Shown here in pieces: positions 53,096-63,451 of a stretch of 64,000 nucleotides of DNA. The DNA is taken from the NCBI GenBank assembly GCA_942159475.1, contig OW804098.1:78299178-78363177 (forward strand), read 5' to 3'. The position numbers were made by a program, and so were the translations under genes. The notes below the pieces were generated by a model. It did not search any database. It was not told the origin of the DNA and saw nothing but the letters and a program-made list of their open reading frames with translations. Numbering within the stretch: position 1 is the first letter of the stretch; every line of letters begins with the position of its first letter. This DNA comes from Sthenelais limicola. Its lineage: Eukaryota; Annelida; Polychaeta; Phyllodocida; Sigalionidae.

Positions 53096-55099
53096 CGTGT
53101 TATGGTGTTCCATAAGGTCGCCTGCAGGCCTCGTCAAGGAAAACACTGAGTCAAGACAACCCTTGTTGTGGCGAAGTTTAGCCAGGTCCCTCGGCTCGGC
53201 AGTTGCTTGTGCCGAAATCATAATTTTAAAAGCTTTGATTATTCCCAAAGATATAACAAATACAGAGAGATGAAAATAATCTTACTAAACTAACCAGCCA
53301 AGCAGTTACCGTACACAAATTCTCATTCTTAATTTAGACTGCATATTCATTATCGTCCTGAAGTCAATAAAGCAAAAACTAGGCCTATACCAGGAATCTG
53401 TTGTGTTTTGCTACAACTAGGCCATAAGCCAACATGTGACCTGACTAGAAAGTGATTTTCGTTCCTGCCTATGGAGCCGATGGCCCAGGGGTGTAGGAAG
53501 GAAAAAATTATTGGGGGGGGGGGGGGGGCAGAGACAATATTTTGGTGAGTGGCCGACGAGCGCCGTAGGCGTGAGTAATAAAAACTAGCGGGGTCCCCTA
53601 GGGGGGCTCCCCGGAATTTTTTTAAAAAACAAGCAATGAAATGGTGCCTTTTGGGGACATTTTAAGATCATTTTCTAGAAATCTGAAAGCACTCACTCAG
53701 GGAAATTGGGTGAAGGTTATTTTGTTAATTCCTAAAATAAATCACTTCCTCTCATTGGTTGATAACTGGGCTTGGTCGGGAAAAGTCGGAAAATTTGAAA
53801 ATTATTTTTTTTTGTTTTTGAAAAGGTTTTATTCAAACATAACCTGCCATCGTTTGAAAATTATTTTGCAGCATATTTTATTTTGTCATTTTTCAGCACC
53901 ATTTCATTGATATAAAAATAATGCCAGTACAGTGCTCCTGAAAACTTAACTTTTCAAAGATGTAGGCCGATATGGCCTGTGTAAACCAGCCACACACAGG
54001 CCATTTGTCATAGACCCAAGCCATTATTTAACATTGGCAAACTAGCATACAGGACATTGAAACCCCACATAATTGACTAAACATCTTTAAATGGTGTCAT
54101 TAAGCAAAAGAAGCGATATGTTGTGCTCAGCAATCACAGATGATTGACAACAAATACTGTGTGTATTATGTGTCTTTTATCACGGCTAGGCCTCACATAT
54201 CGTCCATATATTTCCCTGTATATTTCTATATTTTAAAACAATCCTATGTTTTGGTATATTTTGGTATGCCAAAGAAATAAAGCCCATTATTTTAAGGTTT
54301 TGAAAGAAAATAAGGAATACTTTTTGATGTATTGAAATCCGCTTCCCTCAGGACCCATTGGTAGAACTTGTCATAATATGGTTTAATTAGCAAGGTACAC
54401 AGTAATTGAGACTACTCAAGTTAATGACAGTTATCCCTATAAAAGACAATTAGAATACACCTAAAGTTCCTGGAGGAAAATTTCGTCCATTACATCTCAA
54501 GATTTTCTACCAAATGTCCTATGTTTTCAGAAAAATCATGAAATCCTCATATAGAATATACATGTAGATTAAATCAAATGTGATGTGTTTCAGAAAAATT
54601 TGTGACAAGTTGCAAAATGGATTTTTTTAAAGTATTTATCTCTCTGTAGGAATGTTCTAATTTTGGAATATATATACTCCAACTCATATGAACAAATATC
54701 CCAAATTTCAGGACAGTGTATTAAATATATCCTTGCGTTTCTAGGTCATCCTATATATTTAGTTACTTTGCTGCTCTTTAGTACCTGCAAGTCTGCAGCA
54801 TTACCTTTGCAAGCAGACAGAACAATATGTTCTATCCCTTTCAGAAAATCGAAGGTCGCCTGATCAAATCTTCTTCATAATTCTCCTATGGCTCTCTCCA
54901 AAGTTTCATAATAATCATAATCTTATATTGTCCAAAGAATTGTTTTACAGAGGTGAACTAGTGTGGAGCACCACCGTCGTCATATCATTTTATACCTGTT
55001 TTGCAATTACTAAGGTCGTACAAGTCTTTTAATTACAAATTTTGAATAATTGCCAGGTGTACCAAAAATGTACCGTACCAAAGCATTTCAACCAGGACA

Positions 55100-55654
55100 T
55101 GTGTAGTAACCGTGGTTAACACGAGAGGGCAGTGGGATGGGTAGTAGGGTAGGATATGTAACTTTGACTAAGGCATGCGCTAAGGGAATGGGAGGGACCG
55201 GAGGGAGGGAAGGTATCATAGGATAAAGGGTCCACCAATGAGGGATACCCGACACTCACCACCTGGGTATATATACGGGGAACACATATGTATAGGCATC
55301 ATCATTATCATCATCTTAAGAAGTAGTAGAGAGATGAGTAACATCCACTCTGGAGTCTAGGGAAGGAGTCCCATAAGATCTCATATGACTCGATATATAC
55401 ACTACCATGGGAAGGGATTATCAACCTAGCATCTATGTACAGGATAAGATACAATATACAAGTAGTGGCGTACTAAAACTCATCGTGTTGTGTTGTTCAT
55501 ACTGGAAACCTACAGCTACTATATATCACCATGACTCTCTATTCAATATCGCCTACCGTCTCTTAAAATACTGTACTGTATTAAACATCATGAGGAGCAA
55601 TACCCCGAAGTCCGAGTATATTCGAATGCATACAAATACTAGCTAAATATATTC
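55100..55654 (+). repeat. Probable 5' LTR of the second Ty3/gypsy element
   Basis: Inferred from a TGTGTAGTAACC start, a TATA-like GTATATATAC at 55267-55276, an ATTCA end at 55654 and a primer-site candidate just after it. No second copy lies in the window, so the ends are tentative. Confidence 0.45.
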
Positions 55655-55658
55655 ACCC

Positions 55659-55676
55659 TGGCCCGACGCACCGCCC
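55659..55676 (+). other. Putative primer-binding site of the second Ty3 element
   Basis: TGGCCCGACGCACCGCCC starts four bases after the probable LTR end. The tRNA was not identified. Confidence 0.35.
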
Positions 55677-55781
55677 AATAGCATAAAGATCCGAAGCTAC
55701 GCGCACAACACTGGTTGGAGAACCACGGGATTGGAGATAGTGTGCGAAGGGGTAGGGTGAGTGTCAAGATAAGCTGGTTAA

Positions 55782-56018
55782 ATGTCGAAACAGGGGTCTT
55801 CTGTGGCGGACTTGGTGAAGGAAATACAGAAGAACAATGCTCGAATAACACAAAGTGCAAAAAACTTTGCTGAAACAACAGAACGAATCGGCAAGGTGGA
55901 GAGAGAAAAGGTGTCCATAATCAAAGATGGAATAAAAAATCTTGCTAAATTAATGGAGAAAAGGTTGGCAAGAATGAAGGCGTCCGCAAAACCTAGTGTG
56001 GGGGGTTCATGTAAATAG
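55782..56018 (+). pseudogene. gag: Gag N-terminal segment, separated by a frameshift
   Basis: A 78-aa frame with the first good ATG after the primer site. It is Lys/Glu/Ala-rich and helical-looking, like the start of the following frame. It terminates soon after a G6 run (56000-56005), while the main gag frame, offset by +1, is open across the same point but has no ATG nearby. A one-base indel in the G run is the simplest explanation, either a true mutation or an assembly error. Confidence 0.55.
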
Positions 56019-57972
56019 GGAGGTGAAGACAGAACGAGAAAGTACAGAAGACTCATCTCCGGACTCTTCTGTCCAAGGACCACCGAGTTACGCTAACTTG
56101 AGCGCTGAAAGTACAGCGGTGGGAGGTGCTAGGCCCAAAAGAAACAATCCATTCGCAGCAGATTTTTGTGATGACCCTAGGGTGCCATTAGTGCCTGAAG
56201 TAACATGGGACGCTGGTAAACCGCCATATTACACAGAACCATTGGTGCCGCTCCCTTATAATCCAGACTTTGACTACTTAAGCCCGCAAGGAGCCAAGGA
56301 GGAGCTGCTCAGGCAAAGCGTGGATATTGTCAGTAAAGAGTTGCAAAGAACCCAGGCCGCTCTAAGAGCAGCGGAAGAGGATACCCTGAGGGCAGTCCAA
56401 GATATGAGAAGTGATTGGGAACGGACAAATGAAAAAATGTTAAAAGATGCCGAAGATAGACACAAGGCTAGAATAAACGTACTAAAATTAGCATGGGAGG
56501 ATGGCACACGACGTAGGGTGAAAACTGCAGAAGACGAAAACAGGGATATAATTATAACACTGCAGAATGACTGGAAAAATGCACAGCAAAATATGGAAAA
56601 GACAGATCAGCAAAGGAACGAATTTGTGGTAAAAGAAAAAGATAAACACAACAAGGAGCTGGAGGAGCTAAGAAGAGAGCTGGAAGAAGAAAGACGGGCA
56701 AGAGCTAGAGCAAATAGAAAAGAAGAAAGCGACCGAGAGGAGTGGGAGAGAGCGGAAATAGCAAGACAGGAAATGGAGGAGGTGAGAGAGGCTAGAAATA
56801 GAGAGTGGTGTGAGGAGATGGAAAAGGAAAACCAAATAAGGGAGGCAAGGGCAAACTGGCTAGCAGCGGAGATGGATAAGCTGAAAATAGAACATGAAAA
56901 GGAGAGTGCCCTATTTAGAGATGCGTCTGTGCGATACAAACAAGACCGGAAACACCTTACAGACATGGTCAGGAATCTAACAAACGTCGGAGGAGAGGAG
57001 CAGCCTAAAAATAGCATACCCCGAACACCCCACAGAGCAGCCCAGCAACCAACAAAAATAGGGGCTAGTAGTACAATTTGCTCCGAAGATTCCGGTGATA
57101 TAACCGAGATGTATAGGCTACCTAATGTGCTCCCAACGTTTACCCCTGCACAAACAGGAAGATGGTCGGATAAGTCTAACGAAGGGGGAGGGGCAGCAAT
57201 GAGACACTTCATTAGAGGGCCAGAAAATTTCCGGCACTCAACAGCGACCAGGAATGTGTCTGAATTCCTGACCGAATATGAAGATTATGCAAGTGCCTTG
57301 GGCATAGCTGAGACGTACTGGCTTCAGGGGCTAGCTGGTAGATTGGAGGGATCAGCAAAAGCTTATTACCAACAGGTCGCATCAGTTGCGGCCAGAAAAA
57401 GGGGTACACTGTCATACTCAGATATCAAAAGCAAGTTCTTAACTAAGTTTCAGGAGATGCCATATAGTGAGGTAAAAGATGACTATTCGCGTCGACGACA
57501 GGAAGCAGGTGAGAGTGTGGAAACCTATGCAGATGCTATGCTGGTATTGCTAGCAAGAACATCGCTGCATGAGGATGAGAAATTAAAAGCTTTCATAGCA
57601 GGTTTAAAGGATGGGTTGGCGGAGAGAGTCCTAACAGAAGCTCCTCGTACCTGTGAAGAAGCTAGAAGGGCAGCCAGAAAACATGAGCTGTCGGACGAAC
57701 AAAATGAGAAAGCGCTGAGGCTTCACCTAGTGGGATCCACACAATCAATGATAGCTTCTCTGGCAATGAAGGGTTATGATATTACTCCCAGTGATGTCAG
57801 CACACGTCCTAGTCCCGCTAAAAACCTACCATTGGAAGAAAGAGAATGGACTCCTAGAAGAGAGGAAGGGGAGAGACGCCAGGAAAGAGATAAGAATAAG
57901 AGACCAGGCATTCAGACACCAAAAACAACTGGTGTGGTAAAAAACGGAGTGTATCGGCAGAATTTTCAGTAG
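55996..57972 (+). CDS. gag: Gag polyprotein (main frame) of the second Ty3 element
   Basis: Open for 658 codons. The first codon is GTG, so the real start is probably upstream at 55782 in another frame. Residues about 20-90 are Ser/Pro/Glu-rich. A long Arg/Glu coiled coil spans about 90-330. Residues about 402-565 match a Ty3-type Gag capsid domain (FLTEYEDYA, LEGSAKAYYQ, FQEMPY, ESVETYADAM and LKAFIAGL blocks). The C-terminus is basic (EREWTPRREEGERRQERDKN) and lacks CCHC zinc knuckles. It overlaps the pol frame from 57900 to the stop at 57970-57972. Confidence 0.85.
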   Translation: MWGVHVNREVKTERESTEDSSPDSSVQGPPSYANLSAESTAVGGARPKRNNPFAADFCDDPRVPLVPEVTWDAGKPPYYTEPLVPLPYNPDFDYLSPQGAKEELLRQSVDIVSKELQRTQAALRAAEEDTLRAVQDMRSDWERTNEKMLKDAEDRHKARINVLKLAWEDGTRRRVKTAEDENRDIIITLQNDWKNAQQNMEKTDQQRNEFVVKEKDKHNKELEELRRELEEERRARARANRKEESDREEWERAEIARQEMEEVREARNREWCEEMEKENQIREARANWLAAEMDKLKIEHEKESALFRDASVRYKQDRKHLTDMVRNLTNVGGEEQPKNSIPRTPHRAAQQPTKIGASSTICSEDSGDITEMYRLPNVLPTFTPAQTGRWSDKSNEGGGAAMRHFIRGPENFRHSTATRNVSEFLTEYEDYASALGIAETYWLQGLAGRLEGSAKAYYQQVASVAARKRGTLSYSDIKSKFLTKFQEMPYSEVKDDYSRRRQEAGESVETYADAMLVLLARTSLHEDEKLKAFIAGLKDGLAERVLTEAPRTCEEARRAARKHELSDEQNEKALRLHLVGSTQSMIASLAMKGYDITPSDVSTRPSPAKNLPLEEREWTPRREEGERRQERDKNKRPGIQTPKTTGVVKNGVYRQNFQ

Positions 57973-60900
57973 AAGAGCCGGTTGGAATGTCGCCAGCCAT
58001 ACCGGCGGAAGGGAAGGACCAATCTGAAGATGATGAAAGTAGGAGTTCAATTTCAATGGATGATAGTGACATAAGTATGAGCCAGGAGAAGGGAACTCAG
58101 GAGGTGCAGGAGATGGCCTTCCGGGAAAGGGACGTGAAGAGAGCAGTAAGAAAGAGATGGAACCAGAAGAGGAGAAGATGGAAGTTACAGGATGAAAAAA
58201 GGGAAAAGCGTGAAAAGGATAGAGCAGCGCAGGAATTGAGACTCCAGACGAAAGAGGGAAAGGGATTGATGTCCTTAAGTAAACAAAAAGAGGTGACACA
58301 AAACAGTAGAGTGAATCAAAAAGAGGGCGAGGATCGTTCCTCGCGCCTGGTATTACAGGACAGTGACGCGGGTAGAGTGACAGTCCAGCTGGAAAACTGC
58401 AGAACAATTTGCACAGTTGGCTCGGCAAAAATTAGCTGCCTGGTGGACACTGGAGCTAGTATCAGTTGCATTTCAACTGATACGTTAAACCAAGTAGTGC
58501 AGCAAAAAGGGGCGCTGCTTCGCCGTGTACAGACATATCTGGTTATTTACACAGCCGACGGGGGGCGCCACAAGTCGAATGAAAGGGTGTTATTGTCTAT
58601 TAACATTGGAAATGCTCACACTAACGCATGGTTTTACGTTGTGAAGGGTTTATCCCTTCAGTGTATCATAGGGGTCGATTTCTTGAAATCAAGAAAGGCC
58701 AATATTGACTTCCAAATCCAAGATCCTGACCATTACACCGTCAGGTTGACTAAACCTAAATTAATACCTCCTAAATCAGAATTTACTTGTATGGCAGTGG
58801 TTTCGGCGCATCAAAATTTAAATCATGCAGTAGGAGTAGTTGACAATTTGAAAAGATGTGTGCAGGTCCCATTTGCGGTCAAAAGAGCCCTCGTAAGGCC
58901 ACAGCGGGGGGGGAACAATATACCTGTTACCTTATTTAACGCAGCAAACACGCCAATAAAATTGGGAAAGGGTTCTGTTTTAGCAGCGTTTTCAGTGGTC
59001 AACGAAGATGACTATGTGACAACAGGGGTTTCCGGCCAATCGGAGCAGCCAATCGAGGAGGTAGGTAGCACGGCATGCAGTCAGACTAGGGTTGATTACA
59101 CCCTAGGCGATAAGTTGACGGCGGAGCAGAAACTAAGTATGGCGAGTCTGCTACAGCGTTACCGCGCGGTCTTCGCCACAAAAGATTCGCCGATCTCAAC
59201 AACTGACATTTTCGCACACAAAATAGAATTGAAAGAGGATTACGTGGCTCCTATTCGAAACCCATACCGTACCAACCCTCATATGACAAGGGTACTGGAA
59301 ACAATGCTGGAGGAGCAGATGCGCTTGGGCATTATTGAACGAACGAATGGCGAGTCTGAGTTTGCTGCGCCATGCTTCCTGGTGGAAAAAGGGAAGGCAG
59401 CTGCAAAACAGGACAAGAAATATAGAATTGTCATAGACTACAGAAAAATTAATAAATGTATAAAGAACGAATGTAGGGTCTTCCCATCAGCAGATGAGAC
59501 GTTGGAAAACGTCGGGGGACTGGGGGGAAGATTTTTCTCCAAGCTGGACTGCCATTCAGGATTTTTTCAGGTGCCCTTAAGGCCAGAGGACAAGCCTAAG
59601 ACTAGTTTTGTCACGCCCAGAGGGGTGTTTCAGTACAAGGTCATGCCGATGGGACTTAAAACTTCGCCAAAAGCGTTTCATTCGGTGATTGAGAGCGTGC
59701 TGAAATATGTCCCAAATGCGCTGCCCTACATGGATGATGTGATTATAGCATCACAGACATGGGAGGAACATTTGCGGCACGTGGAAGAGGTATTGCAGGC
59801 CTTCCAGGGGGCGAAACTTAAATTCAGGGCAGAAAAATGTGCGTTTGGGTATGAAATAATGCAATTTCTGGGGTTTGTGGTAACAAAAGATGGGCTACAG
59901 CCAGATCCAGAGAAGGTTCGTATAATACGTTCATACCCAATACCAAAAACTGTCAGGGAGATGAGGGCCTTTAACGGCCTAGCAAATTACTACAGGACAT
60001 TCATTCCTGGGTTTGCAGAAAAAATGGTCCCCTTGTACCAGCTAACAAAAAAGCTTGGTAGAAAAGAGCGTTTTCAGTGGAATACGGAAGCAGATAGAGC
60101 GTTTAAAGCTGTAAAGCGATCAATGTGCGAGGATGTCGTTCTAAGGTACCCTGATTATTCTAAAGGGTTCACTATCTGGTGTGATGCGTCTAGGGTCGGT
60201 ATTGGCATTGTCCTGACACAGCTTCATGATAATTGCTTCCATAGGCCGGTTGCGTTTGCAGGAAGAAGTCTGTCTTCAGCAGAACAAAATTTTTCGGCGA
60301 CAGAAAAGGAGCTGGTGGCGGTCCGGTATGGCTTGGAAAAGTTTAAGCACTACGTTCTGGGCAGTCACTTTGATGTATACACTGATCATGCGGCACTACT
60401 GGCCTTAAATGCTAAACAGGACCTTACAGGAAGAATGGCACGGTGGATCGACTGGTTCAGCAATTTTGATTTCACCTTGAGGCACATCAAAGGGAAATGC
60501 AACATCACAGCCGATATTTTATCGAGAATGCCATATTTTGGGGATGGCATTACAGCTAGAGAGGAGCTGGGGCAACAACAGCGGCAGGTGAGGTTTAAAG
60601 CAGTAAATCACATCCGATTCTTTGATGAGGATGAGGTACTGGAAGCATCACCCATCAGAAAATATAGGAGACCGTCAATCTTAAAAAATGGGCGTCTCAG
60701 AAATAAAAGGCGAGACGAAACGGATGACACACCTATTATTCAGGTAAGTGCACCAGAGCAAGAGCAGTACGCAACGCCGGATAATGATGCAGATGACTTC
60801 ACTCAAGCTGATGGCACAGTAGTGATGCACTTGGGCGCGCCAGGCGAGCAGGTAATGACTATGGTCACTAGGGATAACCCACCTGTGACGAGGAAAATGG

Positions 60901-62711
60901 CCCAGTGGCTTGAGGAGAGGAGAAGGGCCAATGAAAACTCCGAGGAAGAGGAGAGTCAGCCTGATAGTCAAGGGACGCCGACGCTGGAGATAGAGAGAGA
61001 TGCTGAAGAAAGACCACCAGAGGAGACAGTCCTCGGGCGCCAGACGTTGGAGAAAGAGAGAGATGCTGAAAGGAGACAACCAGATAAGACAGTCCTCATC
61101 CATAAAGGAGTCTCAAGAAGGAGAAAAAATCTGGGGGTCCCGTCGCTAGTGGGTAAGTATCAGAGAGAGAGGAGAAGAAAGGGAGTAAGAGTGCGAGAAG
61201 TGCAAATCACTGATACTGCGTTCTATGAGAAGCTTATAACGGAGTATGGGACTTTGGGTACGAGAGAAGTGTTCGAGAAGGAGCAAATAACTGACGAGTT
61301 TTGCAGAGATATGACAAATTACATAGAGAGAGAAAAGCTTCCTAGGGATAACACAAGAGCGAGGGGAATTTTATTACAACACGACTGCTTCTTGTTATCA
61401 GGTGGCATTTTGTACAGGGTACCACCAAGAACGAGAAAGGCCCAGATAGAAGAGAGAGCGCAGTTAGTGGTCCCACAGTCAATGGTGGAAAAATTATTAC
61501 ATCAAATACATGACGTCGGTCTAGGCGCGCATTTGGGTGTAAAAAAGATGCTTAGCATAGCTTCACCACGGTACTACTGGCCATCTATGGCTAGGGACAT
61601 AAGCGAGTATATCGGGTCTTGTCAGAAATGTTTGGAGGTAAAACCAAATCCTAATCCTATCAAGGTGCCTATGACTGTTAAGGAGCTGTCGCAGGTACCA
61701 TGGGATGCTATCGAGATTGACACTATAGGCCCACTGCCTGAATCAGGCAGAGGCTATAAATATGTGCACACGGTCTGTGATGTGGCTACAAGGTTCTGTG
61801 TAGCGTGGCCAACAAAGGACATAAAATCTGAAACCTTGATACCTGAATTCTTTGAGCACGTAGTGGCTGTCTTGGGCGTGCCATGCACTCTTTTCAGCGA
61901 TAACGGTTCTTCATTTACGAGCAAATTGTTCAGAAATTTCTGTACAGTAATGGGGATTAGGCAGGTCTTTGGATCGAGTTATTATCCTCAGACACAAGGT
62001 TTAATTGAAAAATTTAATCGTAGCCTTAAGACAGCCCTCAGAGCATACGTGGATAAGGATCAAAAGAATTGGTGTCAATTTGTGGCCCCGATTGTATTTG
62101 CAATGAATGCGTCGGATTCAAGCACGACAAACTACCCAGCTTATCTACTAATGTATGGGAGATTCCCACGACTTCCCCACGAAAATGTGTTGAAGGAATA
62201 CGAGGGAGAAATGAGACCCCTTTTGGAGCAGCTGGGCAAGGTCGTGGAGAAACAAGAAGTCTATGGGGACCTGGCTCGGGAGGCATTACTAACGTCACAG
62301 GCAAAAATGAAAGAATATTATGATAGGCAGGCAAATGCACACAAGTTGAAATCAGGATCGTTGGTATACATGAAGGTCAATCGCCTCCTCCAACCTGGCA
62401 CTGCGTACAAGTTGCAAAAGAATTTCTGTGGCCCCTTTGTCATCTGTGCTAGACCCACAGGGTGCACAGCTAGACTGAGGAGGATGGATACTGGAGCAAC
62501 ATTGCCTAAGCCAGTGCATGTCTCTCATTTGAAACCAGTCAGCATAGCTAAAACCAGTCACTTTATGGAAAGGCTGTTGTCACCTGACTTAGTACCTATG
62601 CACGAGTACGAAGAGGAGGGCCCGTTAGACGAAAAAGGGTGGCAGGACATTACCTGCACGGAGGAGATAGGCCACAATTGGCCTGGAGATGAAAGAGAGG
62701 AAGAGCTATAA
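57900..62711 (+). CDS. pol: Pol polyprotein of the second Ty3 element: protease, RT, RNase H, integrase
   Basis: The frame is open from 57900, -1 relative to gag; residues below count from the ATG at 57987 (1574 aa). The protease has DTGAS at 154-158 and IIGVDFL at 227-233. The RT has KVMPMGLKTSPKAFH and active-site YMDD at 581-584. RNase H acidic residues are D733, E775, D800 and D843. The integrase zinc finger is H1175, H1182, C1212, C1215, and the triad is D1245, D1305, E1341 with D(35)E spacing. GPF at 1482-1484 marks the GPY/F module. A long acidic, repeat-containing spacer (about 880-1070) separates RNase H from integrase and contains two copies of an LExERDAExRxPxxTVL motif. The enzyme appears intact. 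Confidence 0.93.
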   Translation, partial: ETRHSDTKNNWCGKKRSVSAEFSVEEPVGMSPAIPAEGKDQSEDDESRSSISMDDSDISMSQEKGTQEVQEMAFRERDVKRAVRKRWNQKRRRWKLQDEKREKREKDRAAQELRLQTKEGKGLMSLSKQKEVTQNSRVNQKEGEDRSSRLVLQDSDAGRVTVQLENCRTICTVGSAKISCLVDTGASISCISTDTLNQVVQQKGALLRRVQTYLVIYTADGGRHKSNERVLLSINIGNAHTNAWFYVVKGLSLQCIIGVDFLKSRKANIDFQIQDPDHYTVRLTKPKLIPPKSEFTCMAVVSAHQNLNHAVGVVDNLKRCVQVPFAVKRALVRPQRGGNNIPVTLFNAANTPIKLGKGSVLAAFSVVNEDDYVTTGVSGQSEQPIEEVGSTACSQTRVDYTLGDKLTAEQKLSMASLLQRYRAVFATKDSPISTTDIFAHKIELKEDYVAPIRNPYRTNPHMTRVLETMLEEQMRLGIIERTNGESEFAAPCFLVEKGKAAAKQDKKYRIVIDYRKINKCIKNECRVFPSADETLENVGGLGGRFFSKLDCHSGFFQVPLRPEDKPKTSFVTPRGVFQYKVMPMGLKTSPKAFHSVIESVLKYVPNALPYMDDVIIASQTWEEHLRHVEEVLQAFQGAKLKFRAEKCAFGYEIMQFLGFVVTKDGLQPDPEKVRIIRSYPIPKTVREMRAFNGLANYYRTFIPGFAEKMVPLYQLTKKLGRKERFQWNTEADRAFKAVKRSMCEDVVLRYPDYSKGFTIWCDASRVGIGIVLTQLHDNCFHRPVAFAGRSLSSAEQNFSATEKELVAVRYGLEKFKHYVLGSHFDVYTDHAALLALNAKQDLTGRMARWIDWFSNFDFTLRHIKGKCNITADILSRMPYFGDGITAREELGQQQRQVRFKAVNHIRFFDEDEVLEASPIRKYRRPSILKNGRLRNKRRDETDDTPIIQVSAPEQEQYATPDNDADDFTQADGTVVMHLGAPGEQVMTMVTRDNPPVTRKMAQWLEERRRANENSEEEESQPDSQGTPTLEIERDAEERPPEETVLGRQTLEKERDAERRQPDKTVLIHKGVSRRRKNLGVPSLVGKYQRERRRKGVRVREVQITDTAFYEKLITEYGTLGTREVFEKEQITDEFCRDMTNYIEREKLPRDNTRARGILLQHDCFLLSGGILYRVPPRTRKAQIEERAQLVVPQSMVEKLLHQIHDVGLGAHLGVKKMLSIASPRYYWPSMARDISEYIGSCQKCLEVKPNPNPIKVPMTVKELSQVPWDAIEIDTIGPLPESGRGYKYVHTVCDVATRFCVAWPTKDIKSETLIPEFFEHVVAVLGVPCTLFSDNGSSFTSKLFRNFCTVMGIRQVFGSSYYPQTQGLIEKFNRSLKTALRAYVDKDQKNWCQFVAPIVFAMNASDSSTTNYPAYLLMYGRFPRLPHENVLKEYEGEMRPLLEQLGKVVEKQEVYGDLAREALLTSQAKMKEYYDRQANAHKLKSGSLVYMKVNRLLQPGTAYKLQKNFCGPFVICARPTGCTARLRRMDTGATLPKPVHVSHLKPVSIAKTSHFMERLLSPDLVPMHEYEEEGPLDEKGWQDITCTEEIGHNWPGDEREEEL
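57939..57945 (+). promoter_or_regulatory. -1 ribosomal frameshift slippery heptamer AAAAAAC (gag-pol)
   Basis: GTA AAA AAC in the gag phase gives A AAA AAC, the canonical X XXY YYZ form, 24 nt before the gag stop and inside the 57900-57972 overlap. A downstream structure was not evaluated. Confidence 0.7.
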
Positions 62712-63451
62712 GATAGGGATACACAGTAAAATAATGAAATGGATGAGATGAGTGTAGTACGTAGTGCCTTGGCAAGGGCGCGTCGACAATATATAAGCAT
62801 GAGGGGCTTGTGCAAATGCAGTGTTTACATTCTTAAACAGCTGTAGTGGTTGTAGGGCTGTAACCACGAGGCGAGTGGTGCGTGAGCAGCGACAGTGGTT
62901 TCATATGAAAGTAACACAGAGGAGTGAGTGGGGGCGGGCCGCGTCTGGTACAGGGAGTTATCTCGGAGAAATTGGGTTTAATCGGGGATGAATAAAAAGG
63001 GGGTTGGGTTGGAATTGAGAGTGGGAAAAAGAGAATAAAAACTAGCTAAACGGCTCCTGTTCGGGCTCAGATTCGCGTTGGGCTAATGAGAAGCAAGGAG
63101 GGCTGAGAAATTAATGTCATAGGGCGACTAAGGAAGCTTTGCTTATCCGAGAAAAAGGGTAAAAAGAGATTATCACTAAAGGTTCTCATGACAAGTGAAA
63201 AAGATATGATATGTAGTATGGATAAAAATAAAAAGGAGGAATGAGCGAGAGACATAAGGCCAAAAATATAATTTGCGTATCCACAAACAATGAGAAGTCT
63301 CGGGCGCAGCAAATTTGAATTAAAAGGATTGTGTTTCAGGAAGGTAGATGGGTATAGTCAGAATACGCAAAGGGGGGAATGGGTAGGATATGAGGAGCAC
63401 ATGAAAAGAGCAAAATAAGCTGCTCCAATAAGTCAAGCTTGGAGTTGAATT
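62712..63451 (+). other. Spacer after pol in the second Ty3 element
   Basis: No supported ORF in about 740 bp, although it is purine-rich. It could contain splice signals for the downstream ORF. Confidence 0.4.

Larger units (their letters stand above)
50826..55099. other. Non-coding repeat-rich DNA, no gene seen
   Basis: Holds a duplicated ~155-bp repeat, a degenerate tRNA-like sequence, GA/GGA microsatellites and a G run at about 53514-53528. Frames here are shadows of simple repeats. From 53.6 to 55.1 kb I see only AT-rich unique sequence. Confidence 0.5.
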
